From: Eubacterium sp.
Lineage (GTDB): Bacteria > Bacillota > Clostridia > Lachnospirales > Lachnospiraceae
Reading direction: 5' to 3'
Length of the DNA: 57,621 nucleotides
NCBI GenBank assembly: GCA_022794015.1
Contig: JAAWDZ010000041.1
Span: 1 to 57,621 of the forward strand
Each line of letters opens with the position of its first letter. Position 1 is the stretch's first letter. The notes under the pieces are model-generated. The model saw nothing but the letters and a program-made list of their open reading frames with translations, did no database searches and was not told the origin of the DNA. Made by a program: the position numbers and the translations under genes. Positions 42,975 through 51,506 of the stretch are shown piece after piece.

Positions 42975-43742
42975 ATGTCAGAAAAAAGGAAAGAACTGGC
43001 GGAAGTGCTTTCCAATCGGGAAATTTCTGCCGGGATTTACGATATGTGGGTGCGGACAGATGAAATTGCAGGTTTTGCAGTACCAGGACAGTTTGTTTCT
43101 CTGTACTGCACGGACGGCAGCAGGCTTCTTCCTCGTCCAGTCAGTATTTGTGAAATCAGTACGGATAAACAGGCTGTTCGTCTGGTTTACCGTATTGCAG
43201 GCAAAGGTACGGAAGAATTTTCAAAGCTTATGTCAGGAGATGGGATCCAGCTTGCCGGCCCGATGGGGAACGGATTTCCTCAAAAAGCGGGAGCTTCGTT
43301 TTTGATAGGAGGAGGTATCGGGATTCCGCCAATGCTGGAGCTTGCAAAGCGGCTGGAGGGGGAAAAGCAAATTGTTTTAGGCTTCCGGGACGAGCAGTTT
43401 CTGGTGGAGGATTTTAAAAAATATGGCCCGGTCTGTATTGCTACTGAGGACGGCAGCGCGGGCACGAAAGGGAATGTACTGGATGCTATTCTGGAAAACG
43501 GTTTAAAGGCAGAGCGCATTTATGCCTGCGGTCCATTGCCAATGCTGCGTGCATTGAAGGAATATGCGGCGAAAAAAGGAATGGAATGTTATGTTTCCCT
43601 GGAGGAACGTATGGCCTGCGGTATCGGCGCCTGCCTGGGCTGCGTCTGCAAATCAAAGAAAACCGATTTACATACTAATGTGAAAAACAAACGGATTTGC
43701 AAAGAAGGACCGGTATTTGAAGCAGGGGAGGTGGAGTTTTGA
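42975..43742 (+). CDS. pyrK: Dihydroorotate dehydrogenase electron-transfer subunit
   Basis: PyrK carries electrons from PyrD to NAD through FAD and a [2Fe-2S] cluster. The 255-residue protein has a ferredoxin-reductase-like FAD domain (LPRPVSICEI), an NAD domain (GGGIGIPPMLELA, YACGPLPML) and a C-terminal cluster domain with four cysteines: CGIGACLGCVC and ICKEGP. AAAGGAG precedes the ATG. Its stop TGA overlaps the ATG of pyrD (TGATG), so the two subunits are made in a coupled manner. Confidence 0.96.
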   Translation: MSEKRKELAEVLSNREISAGIYDMWVRTDEIAGFAVPGQFVSLYCTDGSRLLPRPVSICEISTDKQAVRLVYRIAGKGTEEFSKLMSGDGIQLAGPMGNGFPQKAGASFLIGGGIGIPPMLELAKRLEGEKQIVLGFRDEQFLVEDFKKYGPVCIATEDGSAGTKGNVLDAILENGLKAERIYACGPLPMLRALKEYAAKKGMECYVSLEERMACGIGACLGCVCKSKKTDLHTNVKNKRICKEGPVFEAGEVEF

Positions 43743-44644
43743 TGAATCTGGCAGTGGATATTGCAGGAGTCACTTTAAAGAATCCGGTTATGACTGCATC
43801 CGGTACGTTTGGTTCGGGAGAGGAGTTTTCGGAGTTTATAGATTTAAACCAGCTTGGGGCAGTTGTGACAAAGGGAGTTGCCAGTATTCCCTGGGAAGGA
43901 AATCCGACACCGCGGGTGGCGGAGGTGTATGGAGGTATGCTGAATGCGGTTGGACTGCAAAATCCGGGGATTGATGTATTTTTGAAACGGGATATTCCGT
44001 TTTTAAAGAAGTATGATACAAAGATTATTGTAAATGTCTGCGGGAAAAGTGCGGCTGACTACTGCGAGGTGGTGGAACGGCTTTCCGCAGAGCCAGTGGA
44101 TTTGCTGGAAATCAATATCTCCTGCCCGAATGTGAAGGAAGGCGGCATTGCTTTTGGGCAGAGTGCGGACAGTGTGGAGGCAATTACGAAGGAAATTAAG
44201 CGGTATGCCGCACAGCCTGTGATTATGAAGCTGAGCCCCAATGTGACGGATATTGCCCAGATGGCAAGAGCGGCAGAGGCTGGCGGAGCAGATGCAATTT
44301 CTCTGATCAATACTTTGACTGGTATGAAGATCGATATCTGGAAGCGTACGTTTGCCCTGGCTAATAAGACGGGCGGCCTTTCCGGGCCTGCGATCCATCC
44401 GGTTGCAGTTCGTATGGTATATGAGGCCGCGCGGGCAGTGAAACTGCCGGTAATTGGAATGGGAGGTATTATAGATGCAGAAGGTGCGATTGAGATGATG
44501 CTTGCCGGAGCGTCTGCAGTGTCGGTTGGAACAGCCAATTTCCGGAATTTTGCAGTTATGGAAGAGATTGTAGACGGCATACGGGAGTATTTGCGCAAAC
44601 AGGGCATTTCTGATGTGAAAGAGTTGGTGGGGGCGGTGCGGTGA
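43742..44644 (+). CDS. pyrD: Dihydroorotate dehydrogenase, class 1B catalytic subunit
   Basis: PyrD oxidises dihydroorotate to orotate with FMN. The 300-residue protein opens MNLAVDIAGVTLKNPVMTAS and contains NISCPNVKEGG, where the cysteine is the active-site base of class 1 enzymes, VMKLSPNVTDI, and GMGGIIDAEGAIEMMLAGAS for FMN phosphate. Partnership with PyrK marks it as class 1B, which uses NAD. It ends the pyr run; the sequence after it contains a mobile element rather than a terminator. Confidence 0.97.
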   Translation: MNLAVDIAGVTLKNPVMTASGTFGSGEEFSEFIDLNQLGAVVTKGVASIPWEGNPTPRVAEVYGGMLNAVGLQNPGIDVFLKRDIPFLKKYDTKIIVNVCGKSAADYCEVVERLSAEPVDLLEINISCPNVKEGGIAFGQSADSVEAITKEIKRYAAQPVIMKLSPNVTDIAQMARAAEAGGADAISLINTLTGMKIDIWKRTFALANKTGGLSGPAIHPVAVRMVYEAARAVKLPVIGMGGIIDAEGAIEMMLAGASAVSVGTANFRNFAVMEEIVDGIREYLRKQGISDVKELVGAVR

Positions 44645-44678
44645 TCTATTCTTGTATTTTATAAGGGGCAGCAGGCAG

Positions 44679-44769
44679 GCTACTGTTCACACGCCACTGT
44701 TCTGCGAGGTGCTTCTGCACATTCTGTGCATTGCGAAGCGTGTTATTGGTCACGGAGCGAACAGTAAGG
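44679..44769. mobile_element. 91-bp MITE-like element, second copy of the 2868 family
   Basis: TACTGTTC (44681-44688) and GAACAGTA (44760-44767) are perfect inverted repeats. The sequence matches the copy at 2868-3009 over both arms (for example ACACGCCACTGTTC and GCGAAGCGTGT) but lacks its 50-base internal expansion. GCAGGCAG (44671-44678) and GCAAGCAG (44770-44777) flank it with seven of eight bases identical, consistent with an 8-bp target duplication. It contains the inner palindrome TGCACA TTC TGTGCA. Confidence 0.7.
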
Positions 44770-44808
44770 CAAGCAGCCGGTGATTTAGAAAATTTTTTCT
44801 TATTTGCT

Positions 44809-44837
44809 TTACAGCCCCAAACCATATCTGGTATAAT
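44809..44837 (+). promoter_or_regulatory. Promoter of the small-protein gene
   Basis: TTTACA (44809-44814) and TATAAT (44832-44837) are exactly 17 bases apart. The small gene starts 46 bases later. The promoter lies just downstream of the MITE-like element, the same order as at cheV. Confidence 0.75.
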
Positions 44838-44883
44838 CAGGTTACTACAATGAAATGGTACACGAAAAGGGAAGGTGACCAAG

Positions 44884-45063
44884 ATGCCGATTAATGAAAA
44901 AGAATATAATGGTCATTTATTTGATCAGCTTACTTTGGTAGAACGTATCGAAAAACAGGTGCAAAAAGGGGATCTTGAGCTGGTAAAAGAAGAGATTGCT
45001 ACTCTGAAAAAGGAAATCAACCGTAAACTGTATCAAAAACTCCCTTTGATAGATAGTCAGTAG
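44884..45063 (+). CDS. Small helical protein of unknown function
   Basis: ATG 44884 follows AAGGGAAGG by about eight bases; a GTG nine bases earlier overlaps that site. The protein is 59 residues, charged and helical (LVERIEKQVQKGDLELVKEEIATL), without membrane segments. I recognise no family. Its own promoter and the following terminator mark it as a monocistronic, probably real gene. The helices may form a dimer or bind a partner. Confidence 0.7.
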   Translation: MPINEKEYNGHLFDQLTLVERIEKQVQKGDLELVKEEIATLKKEINRKLYQKLPLIDSQ

Positions 45064-45094
45064 CAGACAGGATCAGATCATTCAGGCGATCAGG

Positions 45095-45133
45095 CGCAAA
45101 GTTTATTTGGAACAGAATGGCTTTGCGTTTTTT
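45095..45133 (+). terminator. Rho-independent terminator
   Basis: CGCAAAG (45095-45101) pairs with CTTTGCG (45121-45127), followed by six T residues (45128-45133). The 19-base loop is long but the layout is typical. Confidence 0.7.
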
Positions 45134-45178
45134 GTGTGGAAACAATGAATTTTATAGCAGACAGAAAGCGGCAAACAT

Positions 45179-48100
45179 ATGGATGGATGGAAGGATAAAT
45201 TTGAGAATAGCACGTTACGAAGAGGAAAAGCAGCTTATTTGAATCAAAGGGTTGCAGATTTAAAAGAAATCAAAGGCAGTTACAAAGCAGCGGTGCTTGG
45301 CAGACAGCGTTTTGAAGTAACAATAAAAACAGATGGAGTTTCTTTAGGGCGTATGAGTTGTATTTGTCCTGTGGCAAGAGGCGGCGGTAAGTGCGAGCAT
45401 ATGGCCGCTGTTTTATATGCAATAGAAGTACGCAAAAAATCTGAAAGAGAAAAAGTAGATGAGGCATCGTTAATGGAACAGTTGCGCCAGTTGGATATAC
45501 AGGCGCGTCAGGAAGAAGAGCGGATAAAAGAAGAAAAAGCCCGCCAAAAGAGAGTGCGCGAAGAGGATAAAAAGCGTCGTTTTGTTCAGGAAGCACAGGA
45601 AGCGCGCCGCATAGAAGAAGAAAGAATAGCGGCGGAGAAAGCTGCGAAGGAAGCAGAAGAGGAAAAAGCAGCGCTGGAAGCGGAGGAAGCGCGCCATGAA
45701 CAGGAGCGCGAAGCCCGCCGCCTTGCCCGTCAGAAACGAAAAGAAGAAAAAGAACGCCGTAAGGAAGAACAAAAGCGCAAAGCCGAAGAAGTACGCCGCA
45801 AAGAGGCGGAAAGGATTCGGGCCGAGGAAGCGCGCCGCCAGGAAATCAGAGATCAGAAGGCCAAAGAAGCAAAACGCAGGGCCGAAAAGAAACAGAAGGA
45901 GCAGGAAGAAGCCAGACAGATTGCAGAAGAAAGGCGCAAGGAAGAAGAAAGGCGGAAGGAAAAAGCACGCAAAGAGGAGGAAAGGATGCGCGAAAAAGAA
46001 CAGGACAGTTCGGATTTTGAACAGAGAAAATCAGAGTTTACATTGTTGGGAAATCCGTGGGAAGAGGATGCAGATGCGCAGGAGACGCAAAGTATTGAAG
46101 GGATACAGAGTCTGGAACACTATAATTATTTTGACGGCAGCAGCATCCGAAATTCCATGGAAATTGCGGGAAGGACATTTTCGGAAGGGCAGAAGCTGAT
46201 TGGACAGGGCAGAATTCGCCTAAAGCAGGTGATATCCGGTTACGAGCAGTACAGCGGAGAAATTATGGGACAGATTGATGCTGTGGGAAATACGGAGCGG
46301 GAGGAATTTCAGGTGCGTATTTTATTTTCCAGAACGGAAGTTACGCATGCGGAATGCAGATGTCCTAAGTGCCGCCGCGATTATTATGCGTGGTATTCCA
46401 AAAAGACGAGCTGTGTTTATAAGGCCGGCGTTTTGCAGCTTTTGGAGGATTTTCTGAATACGCACAATATCGGAGACGCTACGGATGAAAACGGGCAGTA
46501 TCTTTTAAGCGCTTACAAGAAAAAGCGGGCCAACCTGGTGATTGCGGATACTGTAGCGAAGAAAGAAAGCTTACAATTGACGCCGCGCCTTATAAAAAAA
46601 GGAGGCAAGCTGACAGTTTCGTTTAAAGTCGGCGAAAAGAAGCTGTTTGTGGTTAAAAAGCTGGATGAATTTTGTGAAAATGTCAGGACTTCTGCTACGG
46701 GTACGTATGGAACAAGCACAAAAATCAACCATGCCCTCAGCAATTTTACGGAACAGGGAAAAGGATGGATTCATTTCATCAACCGGATTGTACGGGAGGA
46801 GGAAGAGTTTCAGCAGAGGCTTATGGAGTCGCGCGGCTATTATACATATAAAAAAGCCGGCATCGGAAGCGACCTGAATCTCTTTGGCTGGAGGCTTGAC
46901 GAGTTTTATACGCAGCTTGGAGATAAAACTGTGGAATATGAAGACAGGGACGGCTGGGAGAAGAGGAAGGAAACCATATCCTGTACAAGGTGCAATCCCA
47001 AGATTAAAGTGCGAATTTTGGGGGAAGATTCAAAGGACGGCGTATTCCATGGAATCAAAGTGGAAGGCAGCCTGCCGGATTTGTATCTGGGGACAGATAC
47101 GGCTTATTATATCGCAAACGGGCATATCAATCAGGTTGAAAAGGATTTTCTGGAAAAAATTGAACCTTTATCGGAGCTTGCCAAGCAGGACAAATTTCTG
47201 TTTCATGTAGGCAGGAATCACATGTCGGAATTTTACTATGGGATTCTGCCGCAGCTGCAGGACGTTGTGGATATTGAAGAAGCGGAACCGGAACGCTTCC
47301 GGAGCTATCTGCCGCCGGAGGTACATTTTGTCTTTTATCTGGACGCAGCGGATCAAAATGTTACCTGCCGGGCGTTTGCATGTTATGGCGGCAAAGAATT
47401 TTCCCTGTTGGATGTGATAAGGGAGAATGAGAAAAGAGGTACTGCAGAACCATTTCGCAATATGTCTGAGGAGGAAGAAACACTGTTTCATGCGATGCAG
47501 CTGTTTCCGGAAATCGACTGGAAAAAAGAGGAGATTCACTGCGGCGCAAAAGAGGAACTGGTTTATGAAATCATGGAGCATGGGACAGATCGTCTTTTAG
47601 AGTTGGGAGAGGTGCGCTGTACGAACCGTTTCCGCAGCTTCCATACAGTCCGTCGGATGAAAGTATCTGTGGGCGTTTCCGTATCTTCCGGGCTTTTAGA
47701 GATGGATATTACAACCGAAAATGTGCCGCGGAAGGAGCTTTTGGATATCTTAAACAGCTACCGTGCAAAGAAAAAATACTATCGTTTAAAAGACGGCTCT
47801 TTTGTAAATCTGGAGGATTCTTCGCTGGAAATGCTTGCAGAGCTAATGGAAACTGCCCATATGAAACCGAAGGAATTTGTAAAAGGCAAAATGCATCTGC
47901 CCATGTACCGTACCCTGTACCTGGACAAGATGCTGGAAGAAACCGAAAGCGTTTCCAGCAGCCGAGACAGTCATTTCAGAAATGTAGTGAAGGGCTTTAA
48001 AACGGTAAAGGACGCTGATTTTGAAGAACCAGGAAGTCTTTCTAAGATTATGCGCAAATATCAGAAGAACGGTTATAAGTGGCTGCGTACCCTGGAAACA

Positions 48101-49438
48101 TGGCAGTTTGGCGGTATTTTGGCGGATGATATGGGACTTGGAAAGACTCTGCAGATCATTGCCGTACTGTTAGCGGCCAAACAGGAAGGCAAAAGCGGAA
48201 CATCCCTTGTCGTAGCGCCGGCTTCTCTTCTGTTTAACTGGGGCGAGGAGTTTGAACGATTTGCGCCGGAGCTTAAAATTTCCCTGATTACCGGAACGCA
48301 GGAAGAGCGCCGGTGTAAAATTGAGGATTACCGCCAGGCAGATGTACTTGTGACTTCATATGATCTGCTGAAACGGGATATTGTCCATTATGAAGAGAAA
48401 CAGTTCACTTATGAAATCATTGACGAGGCGCAGTATATTAAGAATCATACGACGGCTGCCGCTAAAGCGGTAAAAATTATTAAAAGCCAGTTCCGGTATG
48501 CGTTGACCGGAACACCGATTGAAAACCGCTTAAGTGAGTTGTGGAGTATTTTTGACTTTCTGATGCCAGGATTTTTGTATGGGTATGATGTGTTCAAAAA
48601 AGAGATGGAATCTCCGATTGTAAAGAACAATGACGAAACGGCTACAAAGCGCCTGCAGAGGATGGTAAGCCCGTTTATTCTGCGGCGTTTAAAAGAAGAC
48701 GTATTAAAGGATTTGCCGGAGAAGTTGGAGGAATGTCGATATGTACGTTTCGGTGAAACGCAGCAGAAGCTGTACGATGCACAGGTGGTGCATATGCGCG
48801 AAGAAATTGCACGTCAGAATCCGGATGAATTCAATCGGAATAAGATGAGGGTTCTGGCGGAGCTGATGCGGCTGCGTCAGATTTGCTGCGACCCGTCGCT
48901 TTGTTTTGAAAATTACCAGGGGGAAGCCGCTAAGCTGGAAGCCTGTCTGCAGCTGATGCAGAGCGCCATTGACGGCGGGCATCGGATGCTGATATTTTCC
49001 CAGTTTACTTCTATGTTAGAAATTTTACAACAGAAACTGGATGCGGAAGGAATTGAGCATTACACGATTACGGGCAGTACGCCAAAGAAGAAGCGTTTAG
49101 AACTGGTGAAGGAATTCAATGAAGGCGATGTGAAAGTATTTCTGATCTCTTTGAAAGCAGGCGGTGTCGGACTGAATCTGACAGGAGCAGATGTTGTGAT
49201 TCATTACGATCCCTGGTGGAATCAGGCGGTGCAGAATCAGGCGACAGATCGCGCACACCGTATCGGGCAGACCAGAAAGGTTACGGTATATAAACTGATT
49301 GCTTTGCATACGATTGAGGAAAAGATACAAAAGCTTCAGGAAACCAAAAGAAATCTTGCAGATCAGATTGTCGGAGGAGAGGTTAGCCAGCTTGGAAGCT
49401 TAAGCCAGGAAGAGATTATGGAACTTCTGGAAATTTAA
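45179..49438 (+). CDS. Very large SWIM-SNF2 helicase with charged coiled coil
   Basis: The protein is 1,419 residues. A SWIM zinc finger lies near the start, with Cys61, Cys63, Cys72 and His74. It is followed by about 200 residues (85-290) of almost pure Glu/Lys/Arg/Ala, predicted as a long coiled coil. A central SNF2-associated part of about 650 residues leads to the motor: LADDMGLGKT (981-990) is motif I, DEAQ (1082-1085) motif II, and QNQATDRAHRIGQ the last helicase motif. SNF2 proteins move DNA or remodel DNA-protein contacts by ATP hydrolysis. No clear ribosome binding site precedes the ATG. Bacterial SWIM-SNF2 proteins are known but not assigned a firm role; the long coiled coil is unusual. 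A hairpin follows. Confidence 0.92.
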   Translation: MDGWKDKFENSTLRRGKAAYLNQRVADLKEIKGSYKAAVLGRQRFEVTIKTDGVSLGRMSCICPVARGGGKCEHMAAVLYAIEVRKKSEREKVDEASLMEQLRQLDIQARQEEERIKEEKARQKRVREEDKKRRFVQEAQEARRIEEERIAAEKAAKEAEEEKAALEAEEARHEQEREARRLARQKRKEEKERRKEEQKRKAEEVRRKEAERIRAEEARRQEIRDQKAKEAKRRAEKKQKEQEEARQIAEERRKEEERRKEKARKEEERMREKEQDSSDFEQRKSEFTLLGNPWEEDADAQETQSIEGIQSLEHYNYFDGSSIRNSMEIAGRTFSEGQKLIGQGRIRLKQVISGYEQYSGEIMGQIDAVGNTEREEFQVRILFSRTEVTHAECRCPKCRRDYYAWYSKKTSCVYKAGVLQLLEDFLNTHNIGDATDENGQYLLSAYKKKRANLVIADTVAKKESLQLTPRLIKKGGKLTVSFKVGEKKLFVVKKLDEFCENVRTSATGTYGTSTKINHALSNFTEQGKGWIHFINRIVREEEEFQQRLMESRGYYTYKKAGIGSDLNLFGWRLDEFYTQLGDKTVEYEDRDGWEKRKETISCTRCNPKIKVRILGEDSKDGVFHGIKVEGSLPDLYLGTDTAYYIANGHINQVEKDFLEKIEPLSELAKQDKFLFHVGRNHMSEFYYGILPQLQDVVDIEEAEPERFRSYLPPEVHFVFYLDAADQNVTCRAFACYGGKEFSLLDVIRENEKRGTAEPFRNMSEEEETLFHAMQLFPEIDWKKEEIHCGAKEELVYEIMEHGTDRLLELGEVRCTNRFRSFHTVRRMKVSVGVSVSSGLLEMDITTENVPRKELLDILNSYRAKKKYYRLKDGSFVNLEDSSLEMLAELMETAHMKPKEFVKGKMHLPMYRTLYLDKMLEETESVSSSRDSHFRNVVKGFKTVKDADFEEPGSLSKIMRKYQKNGYKWLRTLETWQFGGILADDMGLGKTLQIIAVLLAAKQEGKSGTSLVVAPASLLFNWGEEFERFAPELKISLITGTQEERRCKIEDYRQADVLVTSYDLLKRDIVHYEEKQFTYEIIDEAQYIKNHTTAAAKAVKIIKSQFRYALTGTPIENRLSELWSIFDFLMPGFLYGYDVFKKEMESPIVKNNDETATKRLQRMVSPFILRRLKEDVLKDLPEKLEECRYVRFGETQQKLYDAQVVHMREEIARQNPDEFNRNKMRVLAELMRLRQICCDPSLCFENYQGEAAKLEACLQLMQSAIDGGHRMLIFSQFTSMLEILQQKLDAEGIEHYTITGSTPKKKRLELVKEFNEGDVKVFLISLKAGGVGLNLTGADVVIHYDPWWNQAVQNQATDRAHRIGQTRKVTVYKLIALHTIEEKIQKLQETKRNLADQIVGGEVSQLGSLSQEEIMELLEI

Positions 49439-49457
49439 AGTGAAGAGAAACAGTGAG

Positions 49458-49491
49458 AAAGGAGCTGTTTACAGGATGGAACAGCTCCTTT
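49458..49491 (+). terminator. 12-bp perfect hairpin after the SNF2 gene
   Basis: AAAGGAGCTGTT (49458-49469) pairs perfectly with AACAGCTCCTTT (49480-49491) over a ten-base loop. It lies between convergent genes and may serve both strands. Confidence 0.7.
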
Positions 49492-49502
49492 GTAAAGAAA
49501 TA

Positions 49503-49823
49503 TTAATAAAGATAAAGACTGGCTGCATATGGATTATGTATCCAGTAATCCACGACTGCCATCGCCATAGCGAATAGCAGCAGCAGGATTAGCAGGACAA
49601 CAGAGCCTGTATCATAGACAAAAGAAACGTCTTTTTTGCAGTTCCCAATCAAGATTTCGGCGCCCAGCAGGATTAAAATGCAGGGCCATAGCCGGAAAAT
49701 AAACAAATAGCTGATGACAGGGAATATAATGTGGAGCAAAAACAAAATGCCGGTTACAATCAGTACTGTACCGCAGGTAATCGTACCGACGCGGTGTATG
49801 GTTTCTTTTTTATTCGGTTCCAT
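49503..49823 (-). CDS. Small membrane protein of the ECF operon
   Basis: The 106-residue protein has three or four hydrophobic segments (VGTITCGTVLIVTGILFLL, then ISYLFIFRLWPCILILLGAE). The outline resembles the N-terminal membrane part of LiaF-like or DUF5668 proteins, which sit in envelope-stress operons. It overlaps the upstream gene by 14 bases and is the last gene of the minus-strand operon, so it is probably translated with it. Function unknown. Confidence 0.72.
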   Translation of the reverse strand: MEPNKKETIHRVGTITCGTVLIVTGILFLLHIIFPVISYLFIFRLWPCILILLGAEILIGNCKKDVSFVYDTGSVVLLILLLLFAMAMAVVDYWIHNPYAASLYLY

Positions 49824-50361
49824 CTTCGCCCTCCATTTGCTTCATCTGGCCGATTTCTTTTTTCTTGCCGCGGATCATGGCAGCTCCAAGCGCAATGATG
49901 CCAATTCCAACCAGAATTTTCGGCAGGTCGTAGGAAAAGTGCCGGATGTAATAGTAAATCTCTTCTGGCAGATATTCATACAGGAGGGTAAGCATGCCCT
50001 GCCAGGTCATGACAATTCCCATCAGAATCAGAACAACGGCAAGAATGCGGCGGTTATTCTGGTAAAATTCTTTTCCGATTACAGAAGTGTCGATAAAATG
50101 GAAAATATAGTCGTCCTCAACAGAATAAAATTCCTCGTCGCTAAGACTTGCCAGATTGTGTACATGAAAAAAGCTGTAAAACCAGATGACAAGGCTAACG
50201 AGCATTAGTGCACCGAATTCAAGCGAAACGGCAATGAAAAATATGGCGATAAACAGGCTCATGGTACTGACCCCCATTTTCATAAAACCCATATACATCT
50301 CTCCGGCTCCGGGCATACACGAAAAACAGAGTCTCCAAAACGAATTCTTTTTACTTGTCAT
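49810..50361 (-). CDS. TM2-like membrane protein of the ECF operon
   Basis: The 183-residue protein has four membrane segments. CMPGAGEMYMGFMKMGV near the start is the pattern of TM2-type proteins (P-G-A-G-x-M-Y-x-G). A cytoplasmic region with DEEFYSVEDDYIFHF lies in the middle and a basic/acidic tail at the end. It overlaps the gene before it by 11 bases and the gene after it by 14. A role in sensing or relaying envelope state to the sigma factor is inferred from position only. Confidence 0.74.
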   Translation of the reverse strand: MTSKKNSFWRLCFSCMPGAGEMYMGFMKMGVSTMSLFIAIFFIAVSLEFGALMLVSLVIWFYSFFHVHNLASLSDEEFYSVEDDYIFHFIDTSVIGKEFYQNNRRILAVVLILMGIVMTWQGMLTLLYEYLPEEIYYYIRHFSYDLPKILVGIGIIALGAAMIRGKKKEIGQMKQMEGEDGTE

Positions 50362-50746
50362 TTACATAATTCTCCTTTCTGAAAATGTAGTTTGTGCCAT
50401 CTGAGAGAAGGCTGCAAAAGTGATTGGCTGTCTGGTTAAATTTCTTTAAAACAGAATCCCCTTCGATGCTGTCTGCTACTTCCTGCCGAATTGATAGCCG
50501 CTGCTCATAATGTTCTATCTGCCCGAAATCCGGCAGGGCGAACAGCAAGGCAATAGACGCGGCGGCGGCAGTAATAATTTTGGCGCTGAAGAAAAGCAGT
50601 TCATGCTGCCGGACAGGCCGTTTTAAAGCAGATTTTTTGAGGATTGTGTCTTTTAAATAATCCGGCGCCAAAATCAGATCATTGTTTTCTACAGACTCAA
50701 TCAGCTGCATCAGATCTGTGTCTGTTAAATAATCAGTTTTTTTCAT
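50351..50746 (-). CDS. Putative anti-sigma factor
   Basis: The 131-residue protein has a cytoplasmic N-terminal half (DLMQLIESVENNDLILAPDYL), one membrane segment (IITAAAASIALLFALPDF) and an external C-terminal part. It starts inside the sigma-factor gene (14-base overlap), with AAGGAG 11 bases upstream on the minus strand. Single-pass proteins coupled to an ECF sigma gene are commonly anti-sigma factors. No zinc-finger HxxxCxxC motif is seen, so it would belong to a different class or only be an accessory protein. Confidence 0.72.
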   Translation of the reverse strand: MKKTDYLTDTDLMQLIESVENNDLILAPDYLKDTILKKSALKRPVRQHELLFFSAKIITAAAASIALLFALPDFGQIEHYEQRLSIRQEVADSIEGDSVLKKFNQTANHFCSLLSDGTNYIFRKENYVNDK

Positions 50747-51263
50747 AGGCAGTACGCTCCTTTTTGTACAATTTCCGCAGCATGGCACGCGCGCGGTAGA
50801 TTTGGGTTTGAACAGTTTTTAAATTTTTGTTCTGTTCTCTGGCGATTTCATCTGCCTTTTTCTCCTCATAAAAATAGAGAGTGGCAATGATGTCGTAGGG
50901 AGGTTTTAATTTCCGGCATCGTGTTAACAGAGTGGTACGGGTTTCTTTTTCAAGTATACGCTCCTCCGGCCCCGGTGAGAGGTCGGCCCGCTCTGCGAAA
51001 AGTTCTTCACCGGAGGGAATCTGCCGTTTGGCTGCGGATTTTAAGTAATCAATGCATTTGTTGGATGCAATCCGGCAGAGCCAGGCCTTTTCATTGGTTC
51101 CGGTAAATGTATCGAAATGCCGGTAGGCGGATAAAAATGTTTCTTGTGTCAGATCCTCTGCTGCGAAGTAATCTCCTGTCATTTTGCAGCAGATGGAAAA
51201 TATGAGATTCTGATATAAATCAATCAGTTCTGTCAGATGCTGCTGTTCATTAATTTTATCCAC
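50733..51263 (-). CDS. ECF-type RNA polymerase sigma factor
   Basis: The 176-residue protein has region 2 (LYQNLIFSICCKMTGDYFAAEDLTQETFL is the core; here AEDLTQETFLSAY) with the -10 binding part, a linker, and region 4 (KKADEIAREQNKNLKTVQTQ) for the -35. This is an extracytoplasmic-function sigma factor. The start is odd: GTG 51263 touches the ribosome binding site GGGAGG. An ATT four codons in has ideal spacing, and no in-frame ATG exists nearby. The operon continues with three overlapping membrane-protein genes, so it probably controls an envelope response and itself. Confidence 0.9.
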   Translation of the reverse strand: MDKINEQQHLTELIDLYQNLIFSICCKMTGDYFAAEDLTQETFLSAYRHFDTFTGTNEKAWLCRIASNKCIDYLKSAAKRQIPSGEELFAERADLSPGPEERILEKETRTTLLTRCRKLKPPYDIIATLYFYEEKKADEIAREQNKNLKTVQTQIYRARAMLRKLYKKERTAYEKN

Positions 51264-51421
51264 CTCCCTTTTTGCTTCTCATATTATATAACGAGCAAGG
51301 CTTCTTAATATCTTCAAATTTTGGAAAAAATGATGTAAAATTTTATCTGGAATTTTGAGAGACGGGTATTTGGGGGATTTTAGGAGGACAAATGGGATTT
51401 GGCAGAGGTGCAAAATTTTCA

Positions 51422-51450
51422 TTGCGAATCTTTTTATTTCCCCGTATAAT
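51422..51450 (+). promoter_or_regulatory. Promoter of pcrA
   Basis: TTGCGA (51422-51427) and TATAAT (51445-51450) are exactly 17 bases apart. The pcrA start lies 57 bases beyond the -10. Confidence 0.75.
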
Positions 51451-51506
51451 ATTAATATAGGACTTAAAAAACAGGAACAGGATAACCTGGTACATAAGGA
51501 GATAAC

